This document shows, one piece after another, positions 12,465-24,300 of a stretch of DNA of 64,000 bases; within the stretch, counting starts at the first letter, position 1; each line of letters begins with the position of its first letter. Source of the DNA: Echinostoma caproni (taxonomy: Eukaryota; Platyhelminthes; Trematoda; Plagiorchiida; Echinostomatidae). Below the pieces are notes generated by a model that was given only the letters and a program-made list of their open reading frames with translations, searched no databases and was not told the origin of the DNA. The translations under genes were made by a program, and so were the position numbers. The stretch lies in contig UZAN01039509.1 of assembly GCA_900618425.1 (NCBI GenBank), positions 43,216 to 107,215 on the forward strand. The letters run 5' to 3'.

Positions 12465-12575
12465 GATCGGTGGACGGGGAAAGCCCCATAGTCACGACGA
12501 ACTACTGTTCAGTCATGGAGTTACTAACCACATAAAGCCATGCTAGATTGGTCGTGATATTGAACCCGATGGCAA
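12465..12575. repeat. dispersed repeat, copy 1 (partner at 62545-62665)
   Basis: The stretch GACGGGGAAAGCCCCATAGTC and the following 60 bases match 62558 onward closely (GACGGGG-AA-CCCCATAGTCACGA, then GTTCA-T-ATGGA, then AACCACATAA). No coding capacity was seen. The family is not recognised, but two copies 50 kb apart indicate an interspersed repeat. Confidence 0.55.
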
Positions 12576-13271
12576 CAACTGAACTAGGAGGTAGTATGTA
12601 GTATACAGCTTACAGTAATATATTACGCAGTATAAAGTGTTACACTTTTAATTCCAGTTTAATCATAACCATATCAATTTATATCACAGTGCCATGAACA
12701 CCTGACAGTACTGGTTGTTATAACCTGAACCATCTTTTAATAATTCAACTGAATGCTCAAAATCTGTTGATCGGAGAATTGTGTGGAGGGATAAGTTTCC
12801 CAGATATCCGATGGAACCTCTTTTGGCTCTAAATCAAGTTTTCTTTTTTACAGCTAAACATTTAACATCCGATACACATCTTGATTTTCTCTGATAAGCC
12901 GTAGGGCAAAGAATATGCGGAACTGCATCGAAATGTTCAGAAGTGGCTTTTTGTCAAAGAAAATTTATCTTAAAGGGAAGAAACTCGGTTGTGTTGTTGT
13001 CCATAGTATTCAGAACAAGGGATACATTCAGGGCCTACTGATGTACTGATGACCCATACTCATTAACTCTTTACGTCTATCGCTTTTGTTATATAGGAGA
13101 GAACAGAGGTGAGAAAGAATAAGACCTAAACCAATAACTCGCGTTATTCAGTTTGAATGCTGGACAGAAATTAGGAATCACTTGATCAGTTAGTAGGAAT
13201 ATAAATGCTATTATTAATTCTTAAATTTCGTTTATGGCCGATTTCTAGAAACGGATATGTCATATACTTAC
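12576..13271. other. no gene recognised
   Basis: AT-rich sequence directly downstream of the minus-strand candidate gene. I could not find the next exon or a convincing acceptor here. Confidence 0.4.
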
Positions 13272-13787
13272 TATGTGTTTCGTATACTACTTGAAATGCA
13301 TCTAAACCACCAGACGCTTCTTTTATTTTTTCATAAGAATTTTTCACCATTGGACTTACGATAAATGGGCCATGTAGTGTGGTGTGAAATATCAAACAGC
13401 AACGCCGGTCGCAGCAGTTCGCTTTACGTAAACAGTACGTGACAAAATTTCTGCCTGTCGCTGAAACTTAGTGGTCACTTCGACTTAACAATAAGAGATA
13501 GATCCCTGCCTAGCATTAACTCAGAAAAACTGAATATGTCAAAGTAAAGAACACACATCTGAATTCGGTTTGGATAGACAGAGCACACATGTTCAAAATG
13601 TGATACACATTGTGGCAATTTGAATTGCATCTGAGTTGTATTTGAATTGTACTTTGATTTTTTACCTATCTGTTCGTAACAGTTGCCCTGTAAACAGCCG
13701 TCCATAGCTTTAGAATCCGCTGGTTCTTCTTTTTCTAGCAGTGACACAAAGGAGTTTTCTCCATCTCGATAGTAAATTGGATCCCAA
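13272..13787 (-). CDS. two-exon candidate host gene fragment, unidentified
   Basis: On the minus strand an exon at 13787-13666 (40 codons, beginning WDPIYYRDGENSF) joins an exon at 13454-13272 (60 codons, ending DAFQVVYETH). The intron (13665-13455, 211 nt) begins AG|GTAAA and ends GACAG|G. The frame is phase 1 on both sides and stays open through both exons. The second exon ends at a near-perfect donor, CATA|GTAAGT. The protein has paired cysteines (NCCDRRCC) followed by HTTLHGPFIVSP. I do not recognise the family. The upstream acceptor (GAAG|TTGG) is weak, and no next exon was found. This is the most gene-like non-transposon signal in the window, but a chance combination is possible. Confidence 0.4.
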
Positions 13788-16700
13788 CTTCACATGGATT
13801 TACTCGTCAGACTAGATTACCCATTCTGAAGCAGTTTTAGTAGGCAAGTGTAAAGTCTTGCTCAAAGGCGGCGTTTAATTTTTTTTTCTGAGATGCGTGT
13901 TATAGGGGACCTTTCTCCCTGTCTTTCCGCTTCGCTACATCCGTGCGTTGTTAGAGTGCAGGATCAGTAACTTTATATATTGATGTTTATTAGCCTCTAC
14001 TTCAGGAAAATTTGTATTGTCATAGGTTCAAGCCAAAAGCTGTTCTTCATACGTGTCCCGAAATAACTGCTTACGATGATTGTGTGATATTTTATGTGCA
14101 TGTCTAACGAGACAATATAGCACATATAATCACCCATTACGCACTGTTATATGGCTTTTTATTCACAAATCATTTAATTTTTCCCAAAAAGTGTTATTTC
14201 TATCATAATGTTAAAATAGCAAACTCAGAGAAGCGTTCCTTTTCATCATCTTAAGAGGCTAAAAAATCATTATATTTGTTTAACTTAACTACTTCGTTGC
14301 TTCCAAGATGATACTCCTCATTCTAAATTACCCAAACTTTAATTTCTTAATCGGAATAAAGTTAATGCTTTGCTAGGCTTTTACCATAATGAATGTCGTA
14401 GTAAATATAATTTGAATATTTTGTGTTTTTCAAAAAAGAATGAAACAACGTCATGCATTATTCCAGTTTGTTTTTACTCGGACAGTTAATGAGAACCAGT
14501 TAATCAGTATTGCATTTCGTTTGCTTATATCATCTGTATTGCACATCAACATTGAACTACTAAAGCGGTCAGTAATCTATTAACTCAAAGTAAGTTGAGT
14601 TATCAATTTTTCAGTTAACCTTATTTCATCAGTTTATATCACAGGAATAAATAAAATGAATGTATCAAATGGTCAACTGTTTTGATGAGGGTGATGAGTG
14701 TGCTATGTACCGCTTTCTAAAATTTAGGAAGATTCTCGTATTGGTATTAACGTCAATAAACTACGCCACCGNGCCACCGAGTAATTCCAAACTATGTATA
14801 AGCGTGCATGCGCTTGTTGTCTGAGCATCAATGCGCTATTTAGTCAATTGCTGAGTTTCCAGTAACTTAATTAAATCCCGCATTTTGAGGCCATAGTTTT
14901 GTTTACCAGGTCCCCAGCCCAGACGGGGTTAAACGTTTACAACTGTCATACTAAACTGGAAAAGCTAGCAAAGCAATTGTGAAGTTTGTTCTACAGGCAT
15001 AAATAAAGGGAATATATTGGAACAATCGATGTGGTATTCAACACATTCAGCTTTGTCTTGAGAGTTTGAGTTTCCATATCCCTTTACCTGGAAGAGAATA
15101 CAAAAGATGAGGTTAGCAGAAAAATAACAAAAGAAAGACAAACGAATATTGGCGGTGATCTTCAGTTGCTCTTACGCGTTGGTAGTAGTGAATTTGAAAT
15201 AATTAAATAATAAGGGAAGCACGCTCGACTGTGATGATTCGAATTATCTCAGTTTATGGGGGAAGTTTGAAATAATAGGGGTATTCAAACTATTTTCTTT
15301 TGAACCGTGTAGCGGTCAGTTGCCTCGGTGGAATTTGAGCTCACCAAGACTACTACGTAAAACCACTACGTTAAACTAATCTGTCAAACAACACCAAGAT
15401 AACCTACTACTGGAAAGAAAACAAATGTGCGCAAACCTCACATGAGTTATAACTCAATTACTCATAATTTTCGAAAATGAGTGTATAGTCTAATAATAAC
15501 AGAAGCATCAATAAACAGAATCAACGGCGAATGCATCGAGTCTTTTCATTTACCCTAAGTAACCTAACTGTTCCAAAAGGATAAACACAATTGTGTTTAT
15601 ACATTCAGATCACGTTTGCTTAAAATAGTGACAGGTTTGGGGACAGGCAAACACACGGGGATGAGAAACCAATCAATACGAAGGCCAAAGGCCAGCAATA
15701 TGAACCGGATTGGGCATTGGGGCAAGGATCGGAATCATTGCAGGGTGGGGCAGGGGAGAGGGAGGAGGACAGTGACACCTACCAGGGCAGCGCGAGGCTA
15801 GCCACAAATTCGGTCTGTTCACATAAATCGGGCTTGCAACGTCGAATAGCAGCCGTTTCAGCGAACCTTAGTAGACAGTTACCTTTCTAGCCGATCAAGA
15901 CAAGAACGTAGTCCTTAGGTTCATCAAGTTCTTTGCAATCCAGTCTCTATGTATAGCGATTTGAACTGAATGGAGGCTCGGACCCGTTAGACGCCAAATG
16001 TATTTAAACGGATGATGAGATTACCACGAAATAGTTGAGTTCAACACATCTTTTAATCAAAACACAATTTTCCCTTATGTGGGTATGTCAATATTTATAC
16101 CTTTTTTGTTCTTTTAAAAATGTTTCTTTTGATACAAATCTCTCTGTTTATGTATTAGATTACATTAATCATGGGACAGCAAAATTTGACCATTTTAACC
16201 CGGGCTACGTTTATCGCACAAATAGTTAGTTACCGGGATTTTCAGAAAATCTCAACTACATTTTCCCCTTCAAGTATGTAATATTCGCCAAAAGGTTTTG
16301 CACACACACTTTAGTGATCAGAAGCGTGTTTCGAAACTGTTTACTGACATTTTGATGAAAGAACTCCACTTCACTGAGCCCCAATTATAAGCTGTTGATA
16401 AGTGTAAATAGAGATAGACAAGTAAATAATTGTACTGAGATTTATTCATTGTTCATTGTTCAAGAAATCAACATATATTTATTGTTACAAAATGTCGTTC
16501 TCAGGAGTATTGAGGAAAGCTCTTTTGAAGTGTTTGTTTAGACGTACTAACTTCCAGTGGGAGGTAAAACTTCCAGATGGGCAGTCGACGGTGTGCTGAT
16601 GGAAGATGAGCGCCAGTTGCCACTATTGTCTAATCATATATGATTTTGAATAAATCAGTATGAAGATATTTTTGTTCCGTAACTTGTTAGCTTTCAAGCG

Positions 16701-16944
16701 TATGTTTGTTGAATTGGGTATTAGCGAAACTGAGCGTTGATATAAAGGTTTCCATGCATGAATTATGCAGAGTTCGTATCTGCTTCACAGAAGAACCCCA
16801 AGTGGCTAACCTTTAAATTGTCGGGGTTCAACTGAACTTGAATGTAACTAGAAATTTCAGTTCAAAAATCCCTTAATCCTATTATGCAAATAAAATTGCA
16901 TAAGTCAAGTTCTTCATAGATGAAAGTTGGTTTATCTTCTCGTT
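13788..16944. other. no gene recognised; GC-richer patch at 15640-15800
   Basis: Low-complexity AT-rich DNA, apart from a purine- and G-rich patch around 15640-15800 with no similarity I can name. A single N at 14772 is flanked on both sides by GCCACCG. Confidence 0.4.
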
Positions 16945-17432
16945 TTAGGTTTGTAGTAGAAAACCGTTAGAATTAATTAAATATTATTTTTTCACATTTA
17001 TACAGTCTCTGCTGGAGTCAAGTTCAATATCAAATTCATTCAATTACCGCGCACTAGCTGGGATTTTAATTGAATCGAAAACGTTCCTCTGTATCAGAAA
17101 CAGGGATGAATGAGCTAGATCGCACTGGTGGTCAGTGGTTAGGATGTGCGTTGTATTAGAGGAAACTTGCAAATTCTATTTGGCCGTCAACTTGGTGGAC
17201 TCCAGGATAAAGCGACCACTTCAAGTGCTCAAAAATGAAGAAGAGCAAATGGAACATGAACCAGATGAAAGTGGAATACCTGTATGATATCTATGAGTCA
17301 TTTTAATAAATAAGTTTTATTTACGTTTTGTACTGTGACTTTGTTATTTCACAACTGATGCACAGAAAACCGTCAAAATAGAGAAATCGTCCATTTTAAT
17401 GGCATGTGACTAGTAGAAGCAAAGATATGATA
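16945..17432 (+). pseudogene. Tc1/mariner relic, copy 3 (transposase 3' end)
   Basis: It aligns with the 3' part of the element at 32820-34608. The match starts in the short intron before the last exon (TTTATACAG just before the match), covers the stretch corresponding to residues around the PDL-IEN catalytic glutamate, and continues to the C-terminal codons read as LVDSRIKRPLQVLKNEE, then into 3' untranslated DNA up to the shared AGAGAAAT block near 17378. Stops interrupt it. The 5' half and both termini are missing or unrecognisable. Confidence 0.6.
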
Positions 17433-18280
17433 AGTATCAAAATGCTTTGCACGCAAAAGTAAACGAAACGAAAACGGAGGCTTTATTCAAGAGCACAGCA
17501 CGCGTACATTTAAACTTGACTATCAAAGAATCAAGCTGGTTTTGATATACTTCATGCAACCAAGGTATTCAGTAATATTTAGTCCGGTGATAACATGACA
17601 GATACCCACGATTGGAAAATGATAATTTTTTTCTACTTGAACTTCTTGCAAAACATGAATGACTTTTCCCATATGATCAACAATCCTTTTTTCGCAAGAT
17701 AGAACAATCTTCCTTAGTTTATATGTTAAAATTTGGATCATCTCAAATAATCTTTTTTCTTTCTAATCAGTGGACATAAAGGTTGACGAAGGTACCTGAA
17801 CTTTGGGCTTTCCATATGTTACTGATTTGTTGTTTTTCCCGGATAATATTAGTATTTTAAAGTATACATATAAAACAATTTTTCTGAAGTAATAATTTAC
17901 TCGGATGCGGGGAACACAAAATATATAGTTATAAAAAGATGAAAAATGTAAAAAGATAAAACCCTGGAGGCGACAACTTTAAAATTCGGCCGTGTTACAT
18001 TTGTGCTCCGATGGATAGTTTATCAACGTTTACGTTACACATTGGATTTAGTTGTTTGAATCAAGGTTTTTTTCATCGCTTTCATGATTTCGTACTCCCC
18101 AGAATCTTTAAGGAATTTGAAACGATATACGTTATCGCGCAAGGGTGGCATTCTCTATCAGTTTAGTCGTCAAGTTAAAAATAGATACAAAAGTTGCAGA
18201 CCTTCTAGGTCATGTTTCCTCAGAAAACACCAAGCACGCTGGCAAGTGACTTAACGTTACACAAAACCTCAGAAAATGTT
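17433..18280. other. no gene recognised
   Basis: A minus-strand open frame at 17523-17741 has a GTATCTG that could be a donor, but no family is recognised. The 16 bases ATTCGGCCGTGTTACA at 17984-17999 are the reverse complement of a motif at 31924-31939 that looks like the start of an LTR. Confidence 0.35.
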
Positions 18281-18294
18281 TATTCTTCCTACTC

Positions 18295-18561
18295 TTGCTC
18301 ATCAAACGTAACATCATTATTAGGAAAAATGAACGATTCGATAAATTTGTAAGGACGAAAAAATACCATGCTTTGGGGACGATTATGCTGCAAGAAACAT
18401 GGTTGCATCCTGACATCATCGACTATTTGGTTGAGCTGGATTTCTTTGATATGCATCGTTTGGATACAGACTGTTTACTACGAAATCGAGGCGGTAGTCT
18501 GATAGCTTATACCAAATCGTCTTGGTGTAGTCTACAAAAATTATCCTCACCTACACTGTGA
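18295..18561 (+). pseudogene. LINE endonuclease fragment
   Basis: An 88-residue frame with MLQETWL (the Glu of the first endonuclease motif), an RLDTD stretch and RGGSLIAYTKSSW (the conserved GG segment after it). In LINEs this domain nicks the target DNA to prime reverse transcription. The C-terminal half (the SDH motif) is not visible downstream, where stops occur. Confidence 0.6.
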
Positions 18562-19539
18562 GATATATATCTCATGTCTTTCGGTTGCATGTACACACCG
18601 CTTCCTTAGTGAATATCGGTCCATCGTGGCATCAATCATTTATATAGCACCTTCGAGCACAAATTCTGATATACAGATTTATTTATGTCCAAAATTTCTA
18701 GCTACATGGAACGTTTTCTTTTGTCGTTATTGGTGATTTTAACCATGCAAATGTTCATTTCTTGATTAGTGTCTCATTCCACAATCTGGTAAATTTCCCC
18801 TTAAGAGGAATCGCGCAGCTTGACCTTATGTTTGCAAATGGTACTGACCAGTTTGCTGTTCGAAAAGGAGCCCTTTAGCAAATTGAAATCATTGTATCCG
18901 AAATGTCTTGCCAAAAATCTACTCAAAGGAACATCATAGCGCACTGGTACGTACATCTAGCTGAATGATTTTCATAGGCTGTGCGATCCGGCCCACTTAG
19001 CGTTACTGGGAGAAACGATATCTGCCACAAATTTTGATCAGTTCTTTGATCCAAGTGTCTTGGTCGAGTGTGAACACCACAGGAGCTATTTGAACTTCTA
19101 CTTTCGCATAAGCTGCCCCATGACCCTTTTGTACATCAGTCCCGCCAGATTTTCTACTCCTATTTTGAATACTCTCGGAAGAACCAAAGGACGGGCATAT
19201 AAAAATCGTGATCGACCAATAGTTAAACAAACGTCATTGCTGATCAAGGATTAGATACAAAATCTTGACAAACTTTACCCTGTAACCCTAATTGGTGATC
19301 AAAATTTCAAGCAAATATGGAGTGCTTTGAAAAAAACTGTGGAACCAAAGTCGGACTGCGCGGACCTTAGCCCACAGCGACTGAACTAAACTGCATGTTT
19401 TCCACGTCAACTGTAACTGAAGTATGAAATTCATATTTCCATTCAGTTGACCATCGTGGAGTTTCGCTAATCAGGTGCGGACAGAGCTAATGTGCCTCAA
19501 AAAAATCTAAAGCTTCCTGTCCCGATTGATTATGTCCAA

Positions 19540-20290
19540 TCGTCCTAAGGGAATGTGCTTATTATCCGGCGGAGCGACTTGCTGGTATTTTCAACTGTTG
19601 CTTCGAGGCACAAAATCATTTTCGACTGTTGTAGACCTGTGCGCCTCACACAAGTCCCAAAAGAGCAAACTGGGAAATTGCGACCAATCGCCTGCACTTC
19701 TACTTTACTAATAATTTTCGATACGTTCATGATTAGTACCATTATTCATAACCCTGGGCAGTTAGATCACAGTCGATTCGTTTATGGCAAACAACGTTCT
19801 AACCTAGACGCTCTTTGCGCATTTGTAAATTCTGTTTTGCGATCCCCAGATATGCGCGCAACAGCATTTTATGTGTTTCTTCGACCATAGTAATGCTTTT
19901 ACCTGTGTCGACAGGGACAGGCTTTTGTCTCTACTGCAAGGTGTTGGATTGTTCCATACTGCCCTGTGTCTACTCCATAATTATTTCACTGGTAGAACAC
20001 ACTTTACGAAGTTTCTTGGAAAAACGTCTGTCTCGCTATCGGTCAATTTCGGGGTGCTCCAGGGAGCAGTTCTGTTCCCTGTTGTTTCATATACGATATT
20101 CGAAACATACCCTATGACCCCGATGAACTTCTCATCAAGTATGCTGATGATATCAACATAGGTTCTAAAGTTCTAGTTGATTTCTGCTTTTCACAGCTTC
20201 CAGCCAATTTATCTAACTTAAGCATATGGTCTTCGTACTGCAAATCACCAATCAATTCCTCTAAATATAGGAGTTTCATCTTCTCACTAG
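19540..20290 (+). pseudogene. LINE reverse transcriptase fragment
   Basis: Motifs are spread over three frames: PKEQTGKLRPIACTSTLL, FVYGKQRSNLDAL, FDHSNAFTCVDRDRLLS (motif A, with the expected FD-xx-AF-xVD pattern disturbed), GVLQGAVLFPVVS (motif B) and KYADDINIG (motif C). Motif C is intact at sequence level. At least two frameshifts (about 19880 and 20130) and several stops make it non-functional. It is related to the minus-strand RT at 58836-59363, with which it shares the VDRxxL and GYFT/NYFTG motifs. Confidence 0.7.
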
Positions 20291-20453
20291 CTTAAGGAGA
20301 AAGACTACATTCTACTGAGAGGAAGTGATCTGTACTCTATGGTGACAACCAACCTGTTCCTCCAGTACCTCTTCTGCAATACCTCTGTGCTACTATCTGC
20401 CAAGATGTCACTTGAAAATTACATTTCAACTCTACTTTCAAAAAGATTGACGA

Positions 20454-20972
20454 TTGTCTTTTTTATTCTTGCTTGTGATCTTTAAAATTTCCACTGTATT
20501 TACTCACCGCAGTTGTATATTATTGTACTGTTACTCATTTTTTCTACTGCTCCCCGGTTTGTTTGCCGGTCTTGGAGTGTTAGAATATACAGTTCTACGC
20601 CGGTCGATTAAAATTCTTTTGCGTACAAGCAGCATTCCCTATTTGCACTTGCTTACCTTTATTGCCGACAAACATTTGACCTCTTGCGAAAACATCTACA
20701 GCAGTATTCTATCAGAAACCACTCACCCATTACACACAGAAGTTAAACAATGCGTATCCACTTCTGTAACTAGATGTTATAAACCTTGCTCGTACCACTG
20801 CCTATCTTTTGCCCTTCATCCCCTATCTACAGAGATTTATTTCTCACAAAGAATCCGTTCGAGAAAACCTTTTGAATTGCCTACACAATTGTTATTCATT
20901 TTCAAACTTTTACTCCATATTCCCTTGAAATTACGTATCTGTTTTTCTTATTCACATTTTCTTTATGATTAG
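20454..20972 (+). pseudogene. LINE ORF2 C-terminal region
   Basis: A 172-residue frame, open but without a functional start. It contains VLEYTVLRRSIKILLRTSS, then ADKHLTSCENIYSSILSETTHPLH, a pattern that recurs in the frame at 41677-42033 (CKTLANKILSDISHHLY). This recurrence, and its position between the RT and the AATAAA/TTGAC tail, identify it as the ORF2 end. The Cys residues suggest the zinc-knuckle-like tail seen in some LINEs, but the spacing is not standard. Confidence 0.5.
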
Positions 20973-21068
20973 ATGCGATGATAAATGTTCCTGGAGTGCA
21001 GGAAGTGTAGCATCCGTCCATTATGATCAATAAAACGATTCTGGGTTTGACTTGACTTGACTTGACCT

Positions 21069-21610
21069 GCTTGGGTAGTAATTGGGAATCTGGCGCCGAT
21101 TTGCTAGTTTATCAGTGAGCGAACATCATACTCGAAAAGCGCATTGCGTTGACGTCACTTCAGTGGCATCGTTCCAAAATGGTAGTTTTTGTTTGTATAA
21201 ATGTATATGTATTGCTGCTATCCGTTCTCTATGTAATTGAGCTCATTTTATTTTCTAATGGTAACGGAAACCGTTAAGGAAATTGCACCAAGGGTCCTCT
21301 TAACTGGCTCTAAGAGGGTTGTTTCCAGTCGATATACCTCTACGGATATACGATGTTGACTTGGTTGTCCATGGTCTCGATAGTTTAGTGAACACCTATT
21401 GTTCATCCCTGGAACTCTCGTTTTAGTGAAGGTCCTCAAACCCCTATCGGTTTATGCTTAAAAGAATATATGTTAGTAAGAGTGCTGAATGGGTTCAATA
21501 GCGATTAACCAAAACCCAGTCCGTTTGCTCTTCTTTGTGGTTCCAACGGTTTAGTTTGGAGCAATAATACTCACCAGATGGTATAAAAACGTACAATGAA
21601 TGGACCATAT
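21069..21610. other. no gene recognised
   Basis: Unique-looking sequence between the LINE 3' tail and the reversed SINE. No features were seen. Confidence 0.4.
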
Positions 21611-21750
21611 TGGAATTGTGAAAGTTTCCGTGGCCTCGGTGAGCTTGGAACCTACGTATGGAGGCCGCCTAAGATTTTGTACAGCCCATGCTTTATCAGC
21701 TGAGTTATGAGGCCACATTGATTGCACTGATCGTCACAAAATTTCAGCAT
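21611..21750 (-). mobile_element. tRNA-derived SINE, family 2 (minus strand)
   Basis: Read on the minus strand it starts near GATCAGTG, then GTGGCCTCATAACTCAGCTG (A box), GTACAAAATCTTAGGCGGCC, and GTAGGTTCCAAGCTC at the B-box position, ending ACCGAGGCCAC followed by AACTTTCACAATT. It aligns base for base with the repeat at 56050-56195, including about 25 bases on each side of the tRNA-like head. This copy has a damaged B box and D arm, so it is not a tRNA gene. Confidence 0.7.
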
Positions 21751-24009
21751 AAGACTTCGATCTGTGAAATTAACATATGAAATTAACTTCATGTATATGA
21801 TTATGCTGACTAACCATTGCCGCATTTAAATAATGTGGGTAAATCATGGTGTTATATACACGATGAGCTTTTGGTGAAAGAGCCTTTTGTATTGCACGCT
21901 TTGTAAATGTTGCTTCAGCCTTTTTGTACAGAAAAAAAGTGGTTTGGTTAAGGCAATCTTATACATATCAGAACAGCCATTTGCAAGATCACGTGCCATA
22001 CGGTGGTCTGTCGTGAACAATATTGAAGCAAAACCACGGTTCATATGTTAGTCTCTATTGATAATGATGACATTACTTACTATAAACTACTATAAACCAG
22101 AACAGTTTCACATTTGGGTACATTTCGTATTTACATTCAAAAGTTTCGGTCGTATAAGACTCAAATTCACTGACAATTTTCATCGCACTGAAAATATAAC
22201 CTGCAAACTTTTTTGCTGAGTGGCTCCTTCATCTATACAGAATGAAAGTGCCAACGGTTGAAGGTTTTCTAGTAATAATTAAACAAATGCTCCATCAATC
22301 CTGTGTTTAACGTGCAGTGGTATGGAATGCTCTTGTCTGATGAAAGTTGGATTATGCATATTCAGATGAACGTTTTTACTACAATACAAGGGAATAACAT
22401 TAGAGTAGTGCTATAGTGACCAATATGTTGAAGACAAACAGGTAACTTTATTAGTCACGTTAGAGTGAAAATTCTCAAGTGACACAACTGAAACAACAGT
22501 AATAACATTCATATATATTATTAACGACATTGAAAGAAGGTAATATAAGCGATCCACTACTTACATATTTTTATCCTTCCAGCTTTGGAGCCATTCACAC
22601 AGGAATAAAATGAAATAAAGAAGTTGGAGACTATGTCACCCTTGCTGGGCTTAATGCATTGTGAGTGTAATTTCAGGATTGAGATATACCTGAACTTTGC
22701 TATGAGTTTGTATCCTCTGTGTTGTTACATCATATAGCCCATGAATGTGATGTTTGTTTGCGGGCATTTGATTGTATATAAAGTAAATTGGATATTTTAC
22801 GACGATTGCTGAAAAGCTTTGCTCATTGTCATCTTCATTCTGGACAGTTATTGTCGCATGAGGTACCTGCACCTGTCTATCATGACAATATTGTAGCTGA
22901 ATATTGTTATAAAAATCACGTGCAGTTAGTCCTTGACAGAGAGTTTCATATTCTGATATCCATACAGTGCATCACTTCAAATGAATTGAACATAATTATA
23001 TCTATCTTGTTTTTCTATCTATTACAGAATCTTCAACCGCTCGCACAATTTCTAAATGCTAATAATGTCATTACTGTGACAACTCGAATAAAAAATGTTT
23101 TTGATTATTATCAATCGTGATTGTGAAACTTCGTGTGTTATTCTAACCAACACGTTCAGTGGTTACTGTGACTAGATACCATTTAAGGTGAAAAGCTTTT
23201 GAGGTTACCAAGTTTATAATATGAAAAATAAAAAAATGAACAAAAATACCATTATATAAATATTCATAAAGGATGAATAAATTAAAACAAAATATCACCA
23301 TGAACTGTTGAATTCTTGATTACACTCAGATCATTTGCATTGAACCCACGGGATTAACCTCAAAACATAATAAAAAAACACATACTGAAGAACAATCAAG
23401 TGCAGCTGAATGGGATGATGAAACGATCAACATCATGACTGCGAAAGGTTGAACATTTTTGGAAAGCTGAAGCATTTGTGATCAGTTTTACATCAAAATG
23501 ATTGGCTACCGAAGACTTGCTGGTCCAGTTAAAATTCATTTTTATCATTTGTTCGCTCATCGGCTTTCGCCTTTGAAATCTAACGCAACGGCTAGTGGCC
23601 ATTTTCACAATCACACACCTGCGAGTTGCCAAGTACGGAACCCATAATAACGTCCAGTTTATCGATGCTAATAAAATGGAAACATTAAAAATAAGCCAAA
23701 GGATTTATTACAGTTTATCTTCATTCACAAACGTGACATTGTTCATTTCTTGAAACAGAGCACACGCAGAGAAATGTCCGACAGAACAGAACAGAGAGAT
23801 TCTTTAAGATGTATGTTCCATATGTTTTGTTCAGGATAATCAATGAAATTGTAGTGAGGTCCATTTTGCCACGCTTTCACATAATCTTTAAAAGATTCTC
23901 CAATGGGAGGGTGGACCTGAGATCAACAGTAAGTTGTTTTTATGCAGTACTAACAATTGTACCGCTGAGCGATAAACGATAATCGTTCACATAGTCGAAG
24001 GGTTTAGAA
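21751..24009. other. no firm gene; weak minus-strand exon candidates
   Basis: Apart from the candidate exon at 22690-22872, there is an open minus-strand stretch near 23400-23590 and another near 21805-21910 that end at GT-like sites. None has a recognisable family. They are noted because all lie on the same strand as the two-exon candidate at 13.3-13.8 kb. Confidence 0.3.
22690..22872 (-). CDS. candidate coding exon, unidentified
   Basis: On the minus strand, 61 codons lie between a possible acceptor (TGATAGACAG, ending at 22873) and a possible donor (GTTCAG|GTATAT, at 22690). The exon length is a multiple of three. The peptide runs from VQVPHATITVQNEDD to TQRIQTHSKVQ and has the composition of an extracellular or beta-rich domain. 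No family is recognised. It could belong to the same minus-strand gene as the exons at 13.3-13.8 kb, but nothing shows that directly. Confidence 0.25.
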
Positions 24010-24300
24010 AACACACATCTGAAGATATCATTCCCTTAACGAGAACCACCTACCATCCAACTGTTTAACATTCACATGGCTTGATAAAATAGACAATTTA
24101 TGGTAAAGTCGAAACGGGTTGAACCCTATTGGGCGTAGAAATCAATCCCCATTATAGTCAACATCTCTAACTGAACGTATATTCTATGCTGAAAAGCTAG
24201 CGGACGAGCAAAATAGGATTCACGACCTGATTCTAGCAAATGAACAGCCGTGTTCGTTGCAATATGAGGTTTGAGGGAACGACAGAAAAGTGAACAGGAG
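24010..24300 (+). pseudogene. possible gypsy integrase relic
   Basis: Around 24045-24075 the sequence reads RTTYHPTV, resembling the TTAYHPxxNG motif just before the catalytic Glu of retroviral-type integrases. The following region (to about 24230) could be the degenerate integrase C-terminal part. Stops are frequent. The match is short, so confidence is low. Confidence 0.25.

Larger units (their letters stand above)
18281..21068 (+). mobile_element. degenerate LINE with endonuclease, RT and 3' tail
   Basis: A long non-LTR retrotransposon relic. The endonuclease part is at 18295-18561 (MLQETWLHPD, then RNRGGSLIAYT). The RT is at about 19540-20280 across several frames: GKLRPIACTS, HSRFVYGKQRSNLDAL, VDRDRLLSLLQGVG, NYFTGRTHFTKFLGKTS, GVLQGAVLFP and KYADDINIG (20137-20163, the catalytic aspartates). 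A C-terminal segment sits at 20454-20972. The end carries AATAAA (21029-21034) and repeats of TTGAC, the same kind of 3' end as the LINE at 9632-9657. Many stops and shifts make it inactive. Confidence 0.75.

Noticed and set aside
17100..17160. A-box-like GTGGTCAGTGGTTAGGATG as a SINE start
   Set aside because: The stretch aligns with transposase coding sequence of the Tc1/mariner copies, so the resemblance is coincidental.
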